Below, in pieces: positions 42,150 through 49,562 of a stretch of DNA of 64,000 nucleotides; positions within the stretch are counted from its first letter, which is position 1, and each line of letters begins with the position of its first letter. The notes beneath the pieces were generated by a model. The model was not told the origin of the DNA. It did no database searches and saw only the letters and a list, made by a program, of their open reading frames with translations. The translations under genes and the position numbers were made by a program. This stretch comes from Pseudomonas monsensis. GTDB lineage: Bacteria > Pseudomonadota > Gammaproteobacteria > Pseudomonadales > Pseudomonadaceae. The stretch is taken from positions 4,467,501 through 4,531,500 of the forward strand of contig NZ_CP077087.1 of NCBI RefSeq assembly GCF_014268495.2, written 5' to 3'.

Positions 42150-42857
42150 TCAAACCTTGGCGGCGACCGGCGTCGATTTGCTGCGCGGACGCAGTTGTGC
42201 GGTGGCCATCGCCGCATCGGTGACACCGGTTTCGGCGCGCATGCCGGCCGCCAGGAACGGCACCATCAGGCGCATGACCTGTTCGATGGAGGTGTTGACG
42301 CCGAAATCGGTCTCGGCAATTGCACGCAGCGCCTTGATACCGGACATGCTGAACGCTGCGGCGCCGAGCATGAAGTGCACGCGCCAGAACAGCTCGATCG
42401 GTGGAATCCGTGGTGCGGACTCATTGACCAGCAGCATGTAACGACGGAACACCTTGCCGTACATGTCTTCAAGGTAACGCCGCAGGTGACCCTGGCTCTG
42501 GCTGAACGCAAGACCCAGCAAACGCATGAAGATCGACAGGTCGTTGCCGCTGCGCGGCTGAACCACCAGAGCCTGTTCGACAAGGATTTCCAGCAGCTCT
42601 TCGAGGGTCGGCTTGTTTTCAGGCTTGGCCTGACGCCGCTCCAGTTCTTTATCGAGGCTGATGCAGAACGGCCCGAGAAAACGCGAGAACACCGCCTGGA
42701 TCAACGCTTTTTTCGAACCGAAGTGATAGTTCACCGCTGCCAGGTTGACGCCTGCCTTGCTGGTGATCAAACGCAATGAGGTTTCAGCGAAACCTTTCTC
42801 CGCGAACAACTGCTCGGCAGCATCAAGAATGCGTTCAACGGTTTCCGACTGGGCCAT
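42150..42857 (-). CDS. psrA: TetR-family fatty-acid-responsive regulator PsrA
   Basis: A 235-residue TetR regulator. The N-terminal helix-turn-helix (residues about 8-52) reads I-L-D-A-A-E-Q-L-F-A-E-K-G-F, then A-G-V-N-L-A-A-V-N-Y-H-F-G-S-K. The ligand domain is about 60-200. The C-terminus is basic. In Pseudomonas PsrA binds long-chain fatty acids, represses itself and fadBA, and activates rpoS. The site GAAAC-N4-GTTTC lies 29 bases upstream of the start, and a near match lies upstream of fadB in this window. The start at 42857 has a GGAG site. It is divergent from lexA. Confidence 0.95.
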   Translation of the reverse strand: MAQSETVERILDAAEQLFAEKGFAETSLRLITSKAGVNLAAVNYHFGSKKALIQAVFSRFLGPFCISLDKELERRQAKPENKPTLEELLEILVEQALVVQPRSGNDLSIFMRLLGLAFSQSQGHLRRYLEDMYGKVFRRYMLLVNESAPRIPPIELFWRVHFMLGAAAFSMSGIKALRAIAETDFGVNTSIEQVMRLMVPFLAAGMRAETGVTDAAMATAQLRPRSKSTPVAAKV

Positions 42858-42885
42858 GGCTACTCCGCCTGACAAACACTTGTTT

Positions 42886-42899
42886 GAAACATACGTTTC
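42886..42899. promoter_or_regulatory. PsrA operator at its own promoter
   Basis: GAAAC-ATAC-GTTTC matches the described PsrA consensus (G/C)AAAC-N2-4-GTTT(G/C) exactly, supporting autoregulation. Confidence 0.85.
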
Positions 42900-43024
42900 A
42901 GCCTGTGCCTTGTCAAGCCTGCCGGTTCGTTTTGGGAATGGTCGGTCAGCTATTTAACCACACAAGCCCATCGCATTAATAAACACCCCTGCCGACCGTC
43001 TGGCGGCCGGTAAAAAAACGGGCA

Positions 43025-43052
43025 TTGCCAAGACCGCTTCACTGTATATAAT
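43025..43052 (+). promoter_or_regulatory. lexA promoter
   Basis: TTGCCA (43025-43030) and TATAAT (43047-43052) are 16 bases apart. The -10 lies inside the first LexA box, as expected for self-repression. Confidence 0.75.
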
Positions 43053-43057
43053 CCCAG
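43042..43057. promoter_or_regulatory. LexA (SOS) box 1
   Basis: CTGTATATAATCCCAG fits CTG-N10-CAG and covers the -10 element. Confidence 0.92.
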
Positions 43058-43060
43058 TCA

Positions 43061-43076
43061 CTGTATAAAAAGACAG
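43061..43076. promoter_or_regulatory. LexA (SOS) box 2
   Basis: CTGTATAAAAAGACAG fits CTG-N10-CAG. Its start lies 19 bases after that of box 1, and it ends ten bases before the lexA start codon. Confidence 0.92.
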
Positions 43077-43086
43077 AGCGATCAAT

Positions 43087-43695
43087 ATGCTAAAGCTGAC
43101 GCCACGCCAAGCCGAGATTCTGGCCTTTATCAAACGCTGCCTCGAAGACAACGGCTACCCGCCAACCCGTGCGGAAATCGCTCAGGAGCTGGGCTTCAAG
43201 TCGCCCAACGCGGCAGAAGAACACCTGAAGGCACTGGCCCGCAAGGGCGCCATCGAGATGACGCCTGGCGCTTCCCGCGGCATTCGCATCCCGGGCTTCG
43301 AAGCCAAGGCCGACGACTCCACCCTGCCGATCATTGGCCGGGTCGCTGCCGGCGCACCGATTCTCGCCCAGCAGCACATCGAAGAATCCTGCAACATCAA
43401 CCCTGCCTTCTTCCATCCACGCGCCGACTACCTGCTGCGCGTTCACGGCATGAGCATGAAGGACATCGGTATTTTCGACGGTGACCTGCTGGCGGTTCAT
43501 ACCACCCGCGAAGCCCGTAACGGCCAGGTTGTCGTGGCGCGAATCGGTGATGAAGTGACCGTCAAACGCTTCAAGCGTGAAGGCAGCAAGGTCTGGCTGA
43601 TCGCCGAAAACCCTGAGTTCGCTCCTATCGAAGTTGACCTGAAAGATCAGGAACTGGTGATCGAAGGCTTGAGTGTCGGCGTAATCCGCCGCTAA
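43087..43695 (+). CDS. lexA: SOS repressor LexA
   Basis: A 202-residue LexA. The N-terminal winged helix (1-70) contains Y-P-P-T-R-A-E-I-A and S-P-N-A-A-E-E-H-L. The self-cleavage site is Ala88-Gly89 in V-A-A-G-A-P, and the catalytic pair is Ser123 (H-G-M-S-M-K-D-I-G) and Lys160 (T-V-K-R-F). It represses the SOS regulon until RecA filaments trigger its cleavage. Two LexA boxes precede it. sulA begins 10 bases after the stop, so the two form a self-repressed operon. Confidence 0.98.
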   Translation: MLKLTPRQAEILAFIKRCLEDNGYPPTRAEIAQELGFKSPNAAEEHLKALARKGAIEMTPGASRGIRIPGFEAKADDSTLPIIGRVAAGAPILAQQHIEESCNINPAFFHPRADYLLRVHGMSMKDIGIFDGDLLAVHTTREARNGQVVVARIGDEVTVKRFKREGSKVWLIAENPEFAPIEVDLKDQELVIEGLSVGVIRR

Positions 43696-43705
43696 AGGAG
43701 GCTTT

Positions 43706-44179
43706 ATGCAGTTCCCACACACACCTCAGCAAACACAACTGCCTTTATTCGAAGCGTTTCTGGCGCAACCGATGGCGCCGATCCTGAAAGAAGTGGTCGA
43801 GCGTCCCTGGAATGCCGAACCCGAAGTATTCAGTGAGCTGTCACTGCGCGGTGCGGCCGGGAACTGCCTGAACCTGCTCGCCCCGATCCTGCGCGAACTC
43901 AGCGAGGACCAGGACGCACGCTGGCTGACGCTGATTGCGCCACCGGCCAGCCTGACCCAGGCATGGCTTCGGGATGCGGGCCTGAATCGTGAACGGATTC
44001 TACTGCTGCAACCGCGCGGCACTCAGAGCGCCCAGCAACTGGCCTGCGAAGCACTGCGCCTGGCGCGCAGTCATACGGTGGTGACCTGGCTCAACCCGCT
44101 GAATGCCCAATCGCGGCAACAACTGATCAGCGCTGCACGCACGGGCGACGCTCAAAGCCTGAACATCCGATTGGGTTGA
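43706..44179 (+). CDS. sulA: SOS cell-division inhibitor SulA
   Basis: A 157-residue SulA-family protein in the lexA operon. The central fold has L-T-L-I-A-P-P-A-S-L-T-Q-A-W-L-R-D-A-G-L near residues 73-92 and R-I-L-L-L-Q-P near 96-102, the RecA-like core known to contact FtsZ. The N-terminal 30 residues are variable in the family. It blocks FtsZ polymerisation during DNA damage. Preceded by AAAGGAGG at good spacing. In E. coli sulA is a separate gene; here it is joined to lexA, as in other pseudomonads. Confidence 0.93.
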   Translation: MQFPHTPQQTQLPLFEAFLAQPMAPILKEVVERPWNAEPEVFSELSLRGAAGNCLNLLAPILRELSEDQDARWLTLIAPPASLTQAWLRDAGLNRERILLLQPRGTQSAQQLACEALRLARSHTVVTWLNPLNAQSRQQLISAARTGDAQSLNIRLG

Positions 44180-44211
44180 CTCACTGACAACGCGCGCTGT
44201 TTGGAGCGCAG

Positions 44212-44235
44212 GGCTTCTCCAGGGACAGAGAAGCC
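44212..44235 (+). terminator. Hairpin after sulA
   Basis: GGCTTCTC and GAGAAGCC pair around an eight-base loop 33 bases after the sulA stop. No T-tract follows, so termination is uncertain. Confidence 0.4.
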
Positions 44236-44269
44236 GATCTGAAGCGGTACCGACAAAAACAGGCAGGGA

Positions 44270-44503
44270 TCAATGAAGAACCCGTGGCCCCTCATCTTTA
44301 TCAAACTCACCTTCGATCATCCGACCCGCCATCTGCACGCCAACACTCAACATCGCCTTGGCGATCTCGACATGCTGCCCCTGCAGGAACGTCTTGGCAT
44401 CCTCGGAGAAATCCAGCGTCACCAGAGAACCCTCGTCCTCAGCCCTGCGCAGTTCGATTCGGCCGTCTGGTAACTCGACAATTTCTAGAAAGGACGTTGG
44501 CAT
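44270..44503 (-). CDS. Conserved small protein of unknown function
   Basis: A 77-residue acidic protein starting M-P-T-S-F-L-E-I-V-E-L-P-D-G-R-I. An N-terminal beta-rich half is followed by a helix with V-E-I-A-K-A-M-L-S-V-G-V-Q and M-I-E-G-E-F-D. There is no signal peptide or enzyme motif. The frame is open back to 44587 (105 residues), where another ATG has a GGTGG site; the start at 44503 was preferred because the extra part is polar and unlike a family N-terminus, but this is uncertain. It shares direction with the next gene upstream. Function is not known. Confidence 0.7.
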   Translation of the reverse strand: MPTSFLEIVELPDGRIELRRAEDEGSLVTLDFSEDAKTFLQGQHVEIAKAMLSVGVQMAGRMIEGEFDKDEGPRVLH

Positions 44504-44609
44504 ATAGGTCTGTTCTCCACGAAAGGCAGGGATTATATAGACATCATTCAGGCTTCGCTCGGGATCTTGACCAGCAGCATGTTTCATATTGCCACCGTGT
44601 CAATCGACC

Positions 44610-45134
44610 TCAACACTCGTTCAATCCTTCGCGAAAACGAATGGCCAAGCCTTTGAGATTCTGCCGCCAGCTCTCCAGCTCTTCGCGAGTCAGTTCCTGC
44701 GGCGCCTCCTCTTCATCCAGATTAACGGCCTGAATCAACGGCTGCGTCACATCGCCCTTGGGCTTGTGCGGCACCCGTGGAGGCTGGAACAGCGCCGAAT
44801 GCGCCGCCAATAGTTTCGCCAGCCAGGTTTCCGGATTACCTGCCAGCTCAATCATCTCGGCCAATTCGGGGATCGCAATCGTTTCCAGCACTTCGCGGGT
44901 CAGCAAAACCTCGGCTCGAGGCGCGCTGGCCTGGGGCAAACGATAGAACCCGGCAATCTCATGGCATAAACCCAACAGCGCGCCATAGAGGTGGAATAAC
45001 GCGGATTCACGTCCCGCCTGAATCAACGCCAACGCGTTCATCGCTCGCCCCTCTTCGGCGCGCGCCAGCGCTTCCAGCGACAAGCCGGCAAAATAGATCT
45101 TCTGATTGGTGCGGGTATAGAGTTCGTGCGCCAT
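44610..45134 (-). CDS. DUF6586-like helical protein of unknown function
   Basis: A 174-residue, mostly helical soluble protein. The N-terminus reads E-L-Y-T-R-T-N-Q-K-I-Y-F-A-G-L-S-L-E-A, a pattern I associate with DUF6586. A central helix pair contains Y-G-A-L-L-G-L-C-H-E-I-A-G-F. The C-terminal 40 residues are acidic (L-D-E-E-E-A-P-Q) and end with W-R-Q-N-L-K-G-L-A. There is no transmembrane or catalytic motif. The start at 45134 has a GGAG site; five earlier codons lack one. It lies downstream of topA past a strong terminator and upstream of the 77-residue gene, and may be cotranscribed with that gene. Confidence 0.8.
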   Translation of the reverse strand: MAHELYTRTNQKIYFAGLSLEALARAEEGRAMNALALIQAGRESALFHLYGALLGLCHEIAGFYRLPQASAPRAEVLLTREVLETIAIPELAEMIELAGNPETWLAKLLAAHSALFQPPRVPHKPKGDVTQPLIQAVNLDEEEAPQELTREELESWRQNLKGLAIRFREGLNEC

Positions 45135-45215
45135 GCCGGCAGTCTCCACAGCGAAATAATTACGTCACACAGACCTGACAGTGTCATGGATCAGCGGAGC
45201 CGACCGCAAGCATAA

Positions 45216-45262
45216 AACAAAAAGGCCGCATGAAACCCGAGGGTCATCATGCGGCCTTTTGT
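45216..45262 (-). terminator. Intrinsic terminator after topA
   Basis: On the minus strand AAAAGGCCGCATGA pairs with TCATGCGGCCTTTT, followed by TTGTTTTATG. Runs of T on both sides mean it could work in either direction. Confidence 0.9.
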
Positions 45263-45277
45263 GTATCGGACCGGCGC

Positions 45278-47908
45278 TTACTCAGCCTTGGCTTTCGTGC
45301 GCTTGTCTTCAACGGTCCACTTGCCACCGTCGTAGAACGCTTTCCAGCCGGTAGGCTTGCCGTCGACTTCGGTCTGCACGTATTGCTCCTTGGTCTTGCG
45401 GCTGTAGCGGATCACCGCCGGCAGGCCGTCAGGGTCCTTCTGTGGCGCTTCACACAGGAAGTGGTACTTCGGATCGATTTCGTCCTTGTGCGGCAGAATT
45501 TCAATCACCAGCGGAGCACGGGTCTCACGGTTTTTCGGGAACTGACTGGCCGCGAGGAACAGACCGGAAGCACCGTCGCGCAGGATGTAGGTGTCGTTGA
45601 CCTTTTCGCATTTCAGCTCAGGCATCTTCACCGGATCCATCTTCGGCGGCGCCGCATCACCGCTCTTGAGCAGTTTGCGGGTGTTCTTGCAGGTCGGGTT
45701 GGTGCAACCGAAGAACTTGCCGAAACGGCCGGTCTTGAGTTGCATCTCGCTGCCACACTTGTCGCATTCCAGGCTTGGACCTTCGTAGCCCTTGATGCGG
45801 TAGTTACCCTCTTCGATCTCGTAGCCCGCGCAATCCGGGTTGTTACCGCAGATGTGCAGTTTGCGTTTCTCGTCGAGCAGATAGGCATCCATCGCCGTGC
45901 TGCAGATCGGGCAGCGATGCTTGCCACGCAGCACCAGCGATTCCGACTCACCTTCGTCGTCCGCAGCAATTTCGTCGCCCGGCACCAGGTTGACGGTGGC
46001 CTTGCAGCGCTCCTTCGGCGGCAGGCTGTAGCCTGAGCAACCGAGGAACACACCGGTCGAGGCGGTACGGATCTGCATCGGACGGCCGCACGTGGTGCAC
46101 GGAATGTCGGTCATGACCGGCTGATTGGCACGCATGCCATTGTCCGGATTCTCGGCTACCTCGAGCTTCTTCTTGAAATCGCCATAGAACTCGTCCAACA
46201 CGTTTTTCCAGTCACGCTCGCCCTGGGCCACGTCATCGAGGTTCTCTTCCATGCCGGCAGTGAAGCCGTAGTCCATGAGGTTGGAAAAGCTCTCGGACAG
46301 ACGCTCAGTGACGATGTCGCCCATCTTTTCCGAATAGAAACGACGGTTGTGCAGGGTCACATAGCCGCGGTCCTGAATGGTCGAAATGATCGCTGCGTAG
46401 GTCGAAGGACGACCGATGCCGCGTTTTTCCATTTCCTTGACCAGACTGGCTTCGGAGTAACGCGCCGGCGGCTTGGTGAAGTGCTGGGACGGATCGAGCT
46501 TGATCAGCTTCATCACGTCGCCTTGCGCCATGTCCGGCAGAACATCGTCATCGCCAGGCTTGGCGATCTGCGGCAGAACGCGGGTGTAACCGTCGAACTT
46601 GAGGATGCGGCCCTTGGCACGCAGCTCGAAGTCACCCGCCGCCACACTGACGGTGGTCGACAGGTATTGCGCCGGCAGCATCTGGCAAGCGAGGAACTGG
46701 CGCCAGATCAGCTCATACAGACGCTCAGCATCACGCTCCATACCAGCCAGCTTGCTCGGCGTGGTGTTGGCGTCGGACGGACGAATCGCTTCGTGAGCCT
46801 CTTGTGCGCCTTCCTTGCTGCTGTAGACGTTCGGCGTTTCCGGCAGGTACTTCTTGCCGAACTCATCTTCGATGTAAGTGCGCGCCATCGCCACGGCATC
46901 GGCCGACAGGTTGGTCGAGTCGGTACGCATATAAGTGATGTAGCCAGCTTCGTACAGACGCTGGGCCATCATCATGGTTTTCTTCACGCCAAAGCCCAGG
47001 CGGTTGCTTGCGGCCTGTTGCAGGGTGGACGTGATGAACGGTGCCGACGGCTTGCTGCTGGTCGGTTTGTCTTCGCGCTTGACGATGCTGTAGCTGGAGG
47101 ACTTGAGTTTCTCCAGTGCAGCCGTGGCCTGTGCTTCATTCAGCGGCTTGAAGGCTTCACCCTTTTCACGCGCCACTTCGAAACGCACGGTCGAGCCCTT
47201 GGCAGTGCCAAGGTCGGCGTGCACTTCCCAGTATTCTTCCGGGTTGAACGCACGGATTTCGCGCTCGCGCTCGACCACCAGCTTCACGGCAACCGATTGC
47301 ACGCGACCGGCGGACAGGCCACGGGCAATCTTGGCCCACAGCAGCGGCGAGACCATGTAGCCCACGACGCGGTCGAGGAAACGACGCGCCTGCTGGGCAT
47401 TCACACGGTCGATGTCCAGCTCGCCGGGCTCGGAGAAGGCCTCCTGAATCGCCTTCTTGGTGATTTCGTTGAACACCACGCGCTTGTAGCGGCTGTCGTC
47501 ACCACCGATGGCTTCGCGCAGGTGCCAGGCAATGGCTTCCCCCTCGCGATCCAAGTCGGTTGCGAGATAGATGGTGTCAGCATCCTTGGCGAGCCGGCGC
47601 AGCTCTTCGATGACCTTTTCCTTGCCCGGGAGGATCTCGTACTTGGCCTTCCAGCCATGATCGGGATCGACACCCATACGTGAGACCAACTGCTTGCGCG
47701 CCTTCTCTTTCGGCGTGAGCACCGGACCTTCGCCTGCAGCGGCCTTGCCACGCTTGGCGGCTGGCTCTTTGCTGGCGCTAGCCGAACCGCTGGTGGGCAG
47801 GTCTCGGATATGGCCGATACTCGACTTCACCACGTATTGGTTACCCAGATACTTGTTGATGGTCTTGGCCTTAGCCGGGGATTCCACAATGACCAGCGAT
47901 TTGCCCAT
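45278..47908 (-). CDS. topA: DNA topoisomerase I
   Basis: An 876-residue type IA topoisomerase that relaxes negative supercoils. It has a Toprim domain (V-I-V-E-S-P-A-K-A near residues 6-14, D-L-D-R-E-G-E-A-I near 118-126), an insert rich in Ala/Lys near 40-62, and the catalytic Tyr326 in Y-I-T-Y-M-R-T-D-S-T. The C-terminal zinc ribbons have C-T-T-C-G-R, C-P-I-C-S-T and C-D-K-C-G-S. A basic tail ends K-A-K-A-E. Length is near the E. coli protein (865). It is monocistronic by its flanking terminator. Confidence 0.98.
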   Translation of the reverse strand: MGKSLVIVESPAKAKTINKYLGNQYVVKSSIGHIRDLPTSGSASASKEPAAKRGKAAAGEGPVLTPKEKARKQLVSRMGVDPDHGWKAKYEILPGKEKVIEELRRLAKDADTIYLATDLDREGEAIAWHLREAIGGDDSRYKRVVFNEITKKAIQEAFSEPGELDIDRVNAQQARRFLDRVVGYMVSPLLWAKIARGLSAGRVQSVAVKLVVEREREIRAFNPEEYWEVHADLGTAKGSTVRFEVAREKGEAFKPLNEAQATAALEKLKSSSYSIVKREDKPTSSKPSAPFITSTLQQAASNRLGFGVKKTMMMAQRLYEAGYITYMRTDSTNLSADAVAMARTYIEDEFGKKYLPETPNVYSSKEGAQEAHEAIRPSDANTTPSKLAGMERDAERLYELIWRQFLACQMLPAQYLSTTVSVAAGDFELRAKGRILKFDGYTRVLPQIAKPGDDDVLPDMAQGDVMKLIKLDPSQHFTKPPARYSEASLVKEMEKRGIGRPSTYAAIISTIQDRGYVTLHNRRFYSEKMGDIVTERLSESFSNLMDYGFTAGMEENLDDVAQGERDWKNVLDEFYGDFKKKLEVAENPDNGMRANQPVMTDIPCTTCGRPMQIRTASTGVFLGCSGYSLPPKERCKATVNLVPGDEIAADDEGESESLVLRGKHRCPICSTAMDAYLLDEKRKLHICGNNPDCAGYEIEEGNYRIKGYEGPSLECDKCGSEMQLKTGRFGKFFGCTNPTCKNTRKLLKSGDAAPPKMDPVKMPELKCEKVNDTYILRDGASGLFLAASQFPKNRETRAPLVIEILPHKDEIDPKYHFLCEAPQKDPDGLPAVIRYSRKTKEQYVQTEVDGKPTGWKAFYDGGKWTVEDKRTKAKAE

Positions 47909-48022
47909 GGATCAGAAAATTCCTGAATTCTAGAAGTGAAAGGCGGTTGGCGCCTGACGCGGCACCGCTATATATAGTTGATACAAGGTGAGGTCAAGCA
48001 CAGGGTTCTGTGCACACTCGCC

Positions 48023-48259
48023 TCATGCCTTGGTAAAAAGGCTCGGTTCGGCTTGCACCAAAGCAAAGCGTGGCACCTGCTCGCCGTCAACCTCGACCGA
48101 CTCGACGAACATGCTCAAAGGGCGCACCCAAAAGCCGTAATCGCCATACAGGGCTTGGTAAAAGACCACTTCTTCCTCGGTCTCGGAATGCCGCGCAACA
48201 CTGAATACGCGGTACTGCGGACCTTTGTAATGTTGGTAGAGCCCAGGTTGTATCGGCAT
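48023..48259 (-). CDS. DUF1653 domain protein
   Basis: A 78-residue single-domain protein with the DUF1653 pattern: G-L-Y-Q-H-Y-K-G-P-Q-Y-R-V near residues 6-18, then H-S-E-T-E-E-E-V-V-F-Y-Q-A-L-Y-G and W-V-R-P-L-S-M-F. The compact beta-fold is of unknown function. The ATG at 48259 was chosen over a TTG six codons upstream. It lies between topA and fadA, all on the minus strand, but terminators on the fadA side make it a separate unit. Confidence 0.88.
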   Translation of the reverse strand: MPIQPGLYQHYKGPQYRVFSVARHSETEEEVVFYQALYGDYGFWVRPLSMFVESVEVDGEQVPRFALVQAEPSLFTKA

Positions 48260-48304
48260 GCTTCGGCCCTCACTCAAATTTTTTCAAAATAAAAACAAAA
48301 TAAA

Positions 48305-48341
48305 TCCGCAAAAACAAAAACCGGGGCACTTGGCCCCGGCT
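48305..48341 (-). terminator. Intrinsic terminator after fadBA
   Basis: On the minus strand GCCGGGGC and GCCCCGG pair around a short loop and are followed by TTTTTGTTTTTG, 17 bases after the fadA stop. Confidence 0.92.
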
Positions 48342-48357
48342 TCCATCGACGAGACGC

Positions 48358-49533
48358 TTAAACGCGTTCGAAGACGGTGGAGATGCCTTGGCCGAGACCA
48401 ATGCACATAGTGGCCACCCCGAAGGTGCCGCTATTCTGCTTCATCACGTTCAGCAAGGTGCCGGAAATACGCGCACCGGAGCAACCGAACGGGTGACCCA
48501 GGGCGATCGCGCCGCCGTGCAGGTTAACCTTCTCGTTCATCTTGTCGAGTACTTTCAGATCTTTCAGCACTGGCAGGGCCTGTGCAGCGAAAGCTTCGTT
48601 GAGCTCGAAGAAGTCGATATCGTTGATGCCAAGGCCCGCACGCTTCAGGGCTTTTTGTGTGGCCGGAACTGGACCATAGCCCATGATCGCCGGATCCACA
48701 CCCGCCACTGCCATCGAACGGATCACCGCCATCGGCTGAATGCCCAGGTCCTGCGCACGCTGCGCCGACATCACGATCATGCACGAAGCACCATCGGTGA
48801 TCTGCGACGAAGTACCCGCAGTCACGGTGCCGCCCTTTGGATTGAAGGCCGGCTTGAGGGCCGCCAGACTTTCCAGGGTGGTTTCCGGACGAATGGTTTC
48901 GTCGTAGTCGAACAGTTTCAGGAAACCGTTCTCGTCATAGCCCTGCATCGGGATGATTTCGTCTTTGAACTTGCCTTCCACAGTTGCCTTGTGGGCCAAC
49001 TGGTGGGAACGCACGCCGAAAGCGTCTTGCTGTTCGCGAGTGATGCCGTGCATTTTGCCGAGCATTTCAGCGGTCAGGCCCATCATGCCCGAGGCTTTCG
49101 CCGCGTACAGGGACATGTGCGGGTTCGGATCGACACCGTGCATCATGCTGACGTGGCCCATATGCTCGACGCCGCCAACCACGAACACGTCACCGTTGCC
49201 GGTCATGATCGCTTGCGCGGCAGTGTGCAGGGCACTCATCGACGAACCGCACAGACGGCTGACGGTCTGGCCGGCCGAGGTGTGCGGGATCTGGGTCATC
49301 AGCGACGCCATGCGCGCGATGTTCCAGCCCTGCTCCAGAGTCTGGTTCACACAGCCCCAGATCACGTCCTCGACTTCAGCAGGATCGACCTTGGCGTTGC
49401 GTTCCAGCAGCTTGCTGATCAGGTGCGCCGACATGTCTTCGGCGCGGGTGTTGCGGTGCATGCCGCCCTTGGAGCGGCCCATCGGAGTACGACCGAAGTC
49501 GACAATCACGACGTCTCTAGGATTCAAGCTCAT
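48358..49533 (-). CDS. fadA: 3-ketoacyl-CoA thiolase FadA
   Basis: A 391-residue thiolase, the beta subunit of the fatty-acid oxidation complex, that releases acetyl-CoA from 3-ketoacyl-CoA. It has the active cysteine in R-L-C-G-S-S-M-S-A (about residue 91), the N-E-A-F-A block near 341-345 and G-H-P-F-G-C-S-G-A-R with the second catalytic Cys near 377. Length equals E. coli FadA (387). It starts 29 bases after fadB and is cotranscribed with it. Confidence 0.97.
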   Translation of the reverse strand: MSLNPRDVVIVDFGRTPMGRSKGGMHRNTRAEDMSAHLISKLLERNAKVDPAEVEDVIWGCVNQTLEQGWNIARMASLMTQIPHTSAGQTVSRLCGSSMSALHTAAQAIMTGNGDVFVVGGVEHMGHVSMMHGVDPNPHMSLYAAKASGMMGLTAEMLGKMHGITREQQDAFGVRSHQLAHKATVEGKFKDEIIPMQGYDENGFLKLFDYDETIRPETTLESLAALKPAFNPKGGTVTAGTSSQITDGASCMIVMSAQRAQDLGIQPMAVIRSMAVAGVDPAIMGYGPVPATQKALKRAGLGINDIDFFELNEAFAAQALPVLKDLKVLDKMNEKVNLHGGAIALGHPFGCSGARISGTLLNVMKQNSGTFGVATMCIGLGQGISTVFERV

Positions 49534-49562
49534 AAGTTCACTCTCACTCTAGTTGGGGGCGC

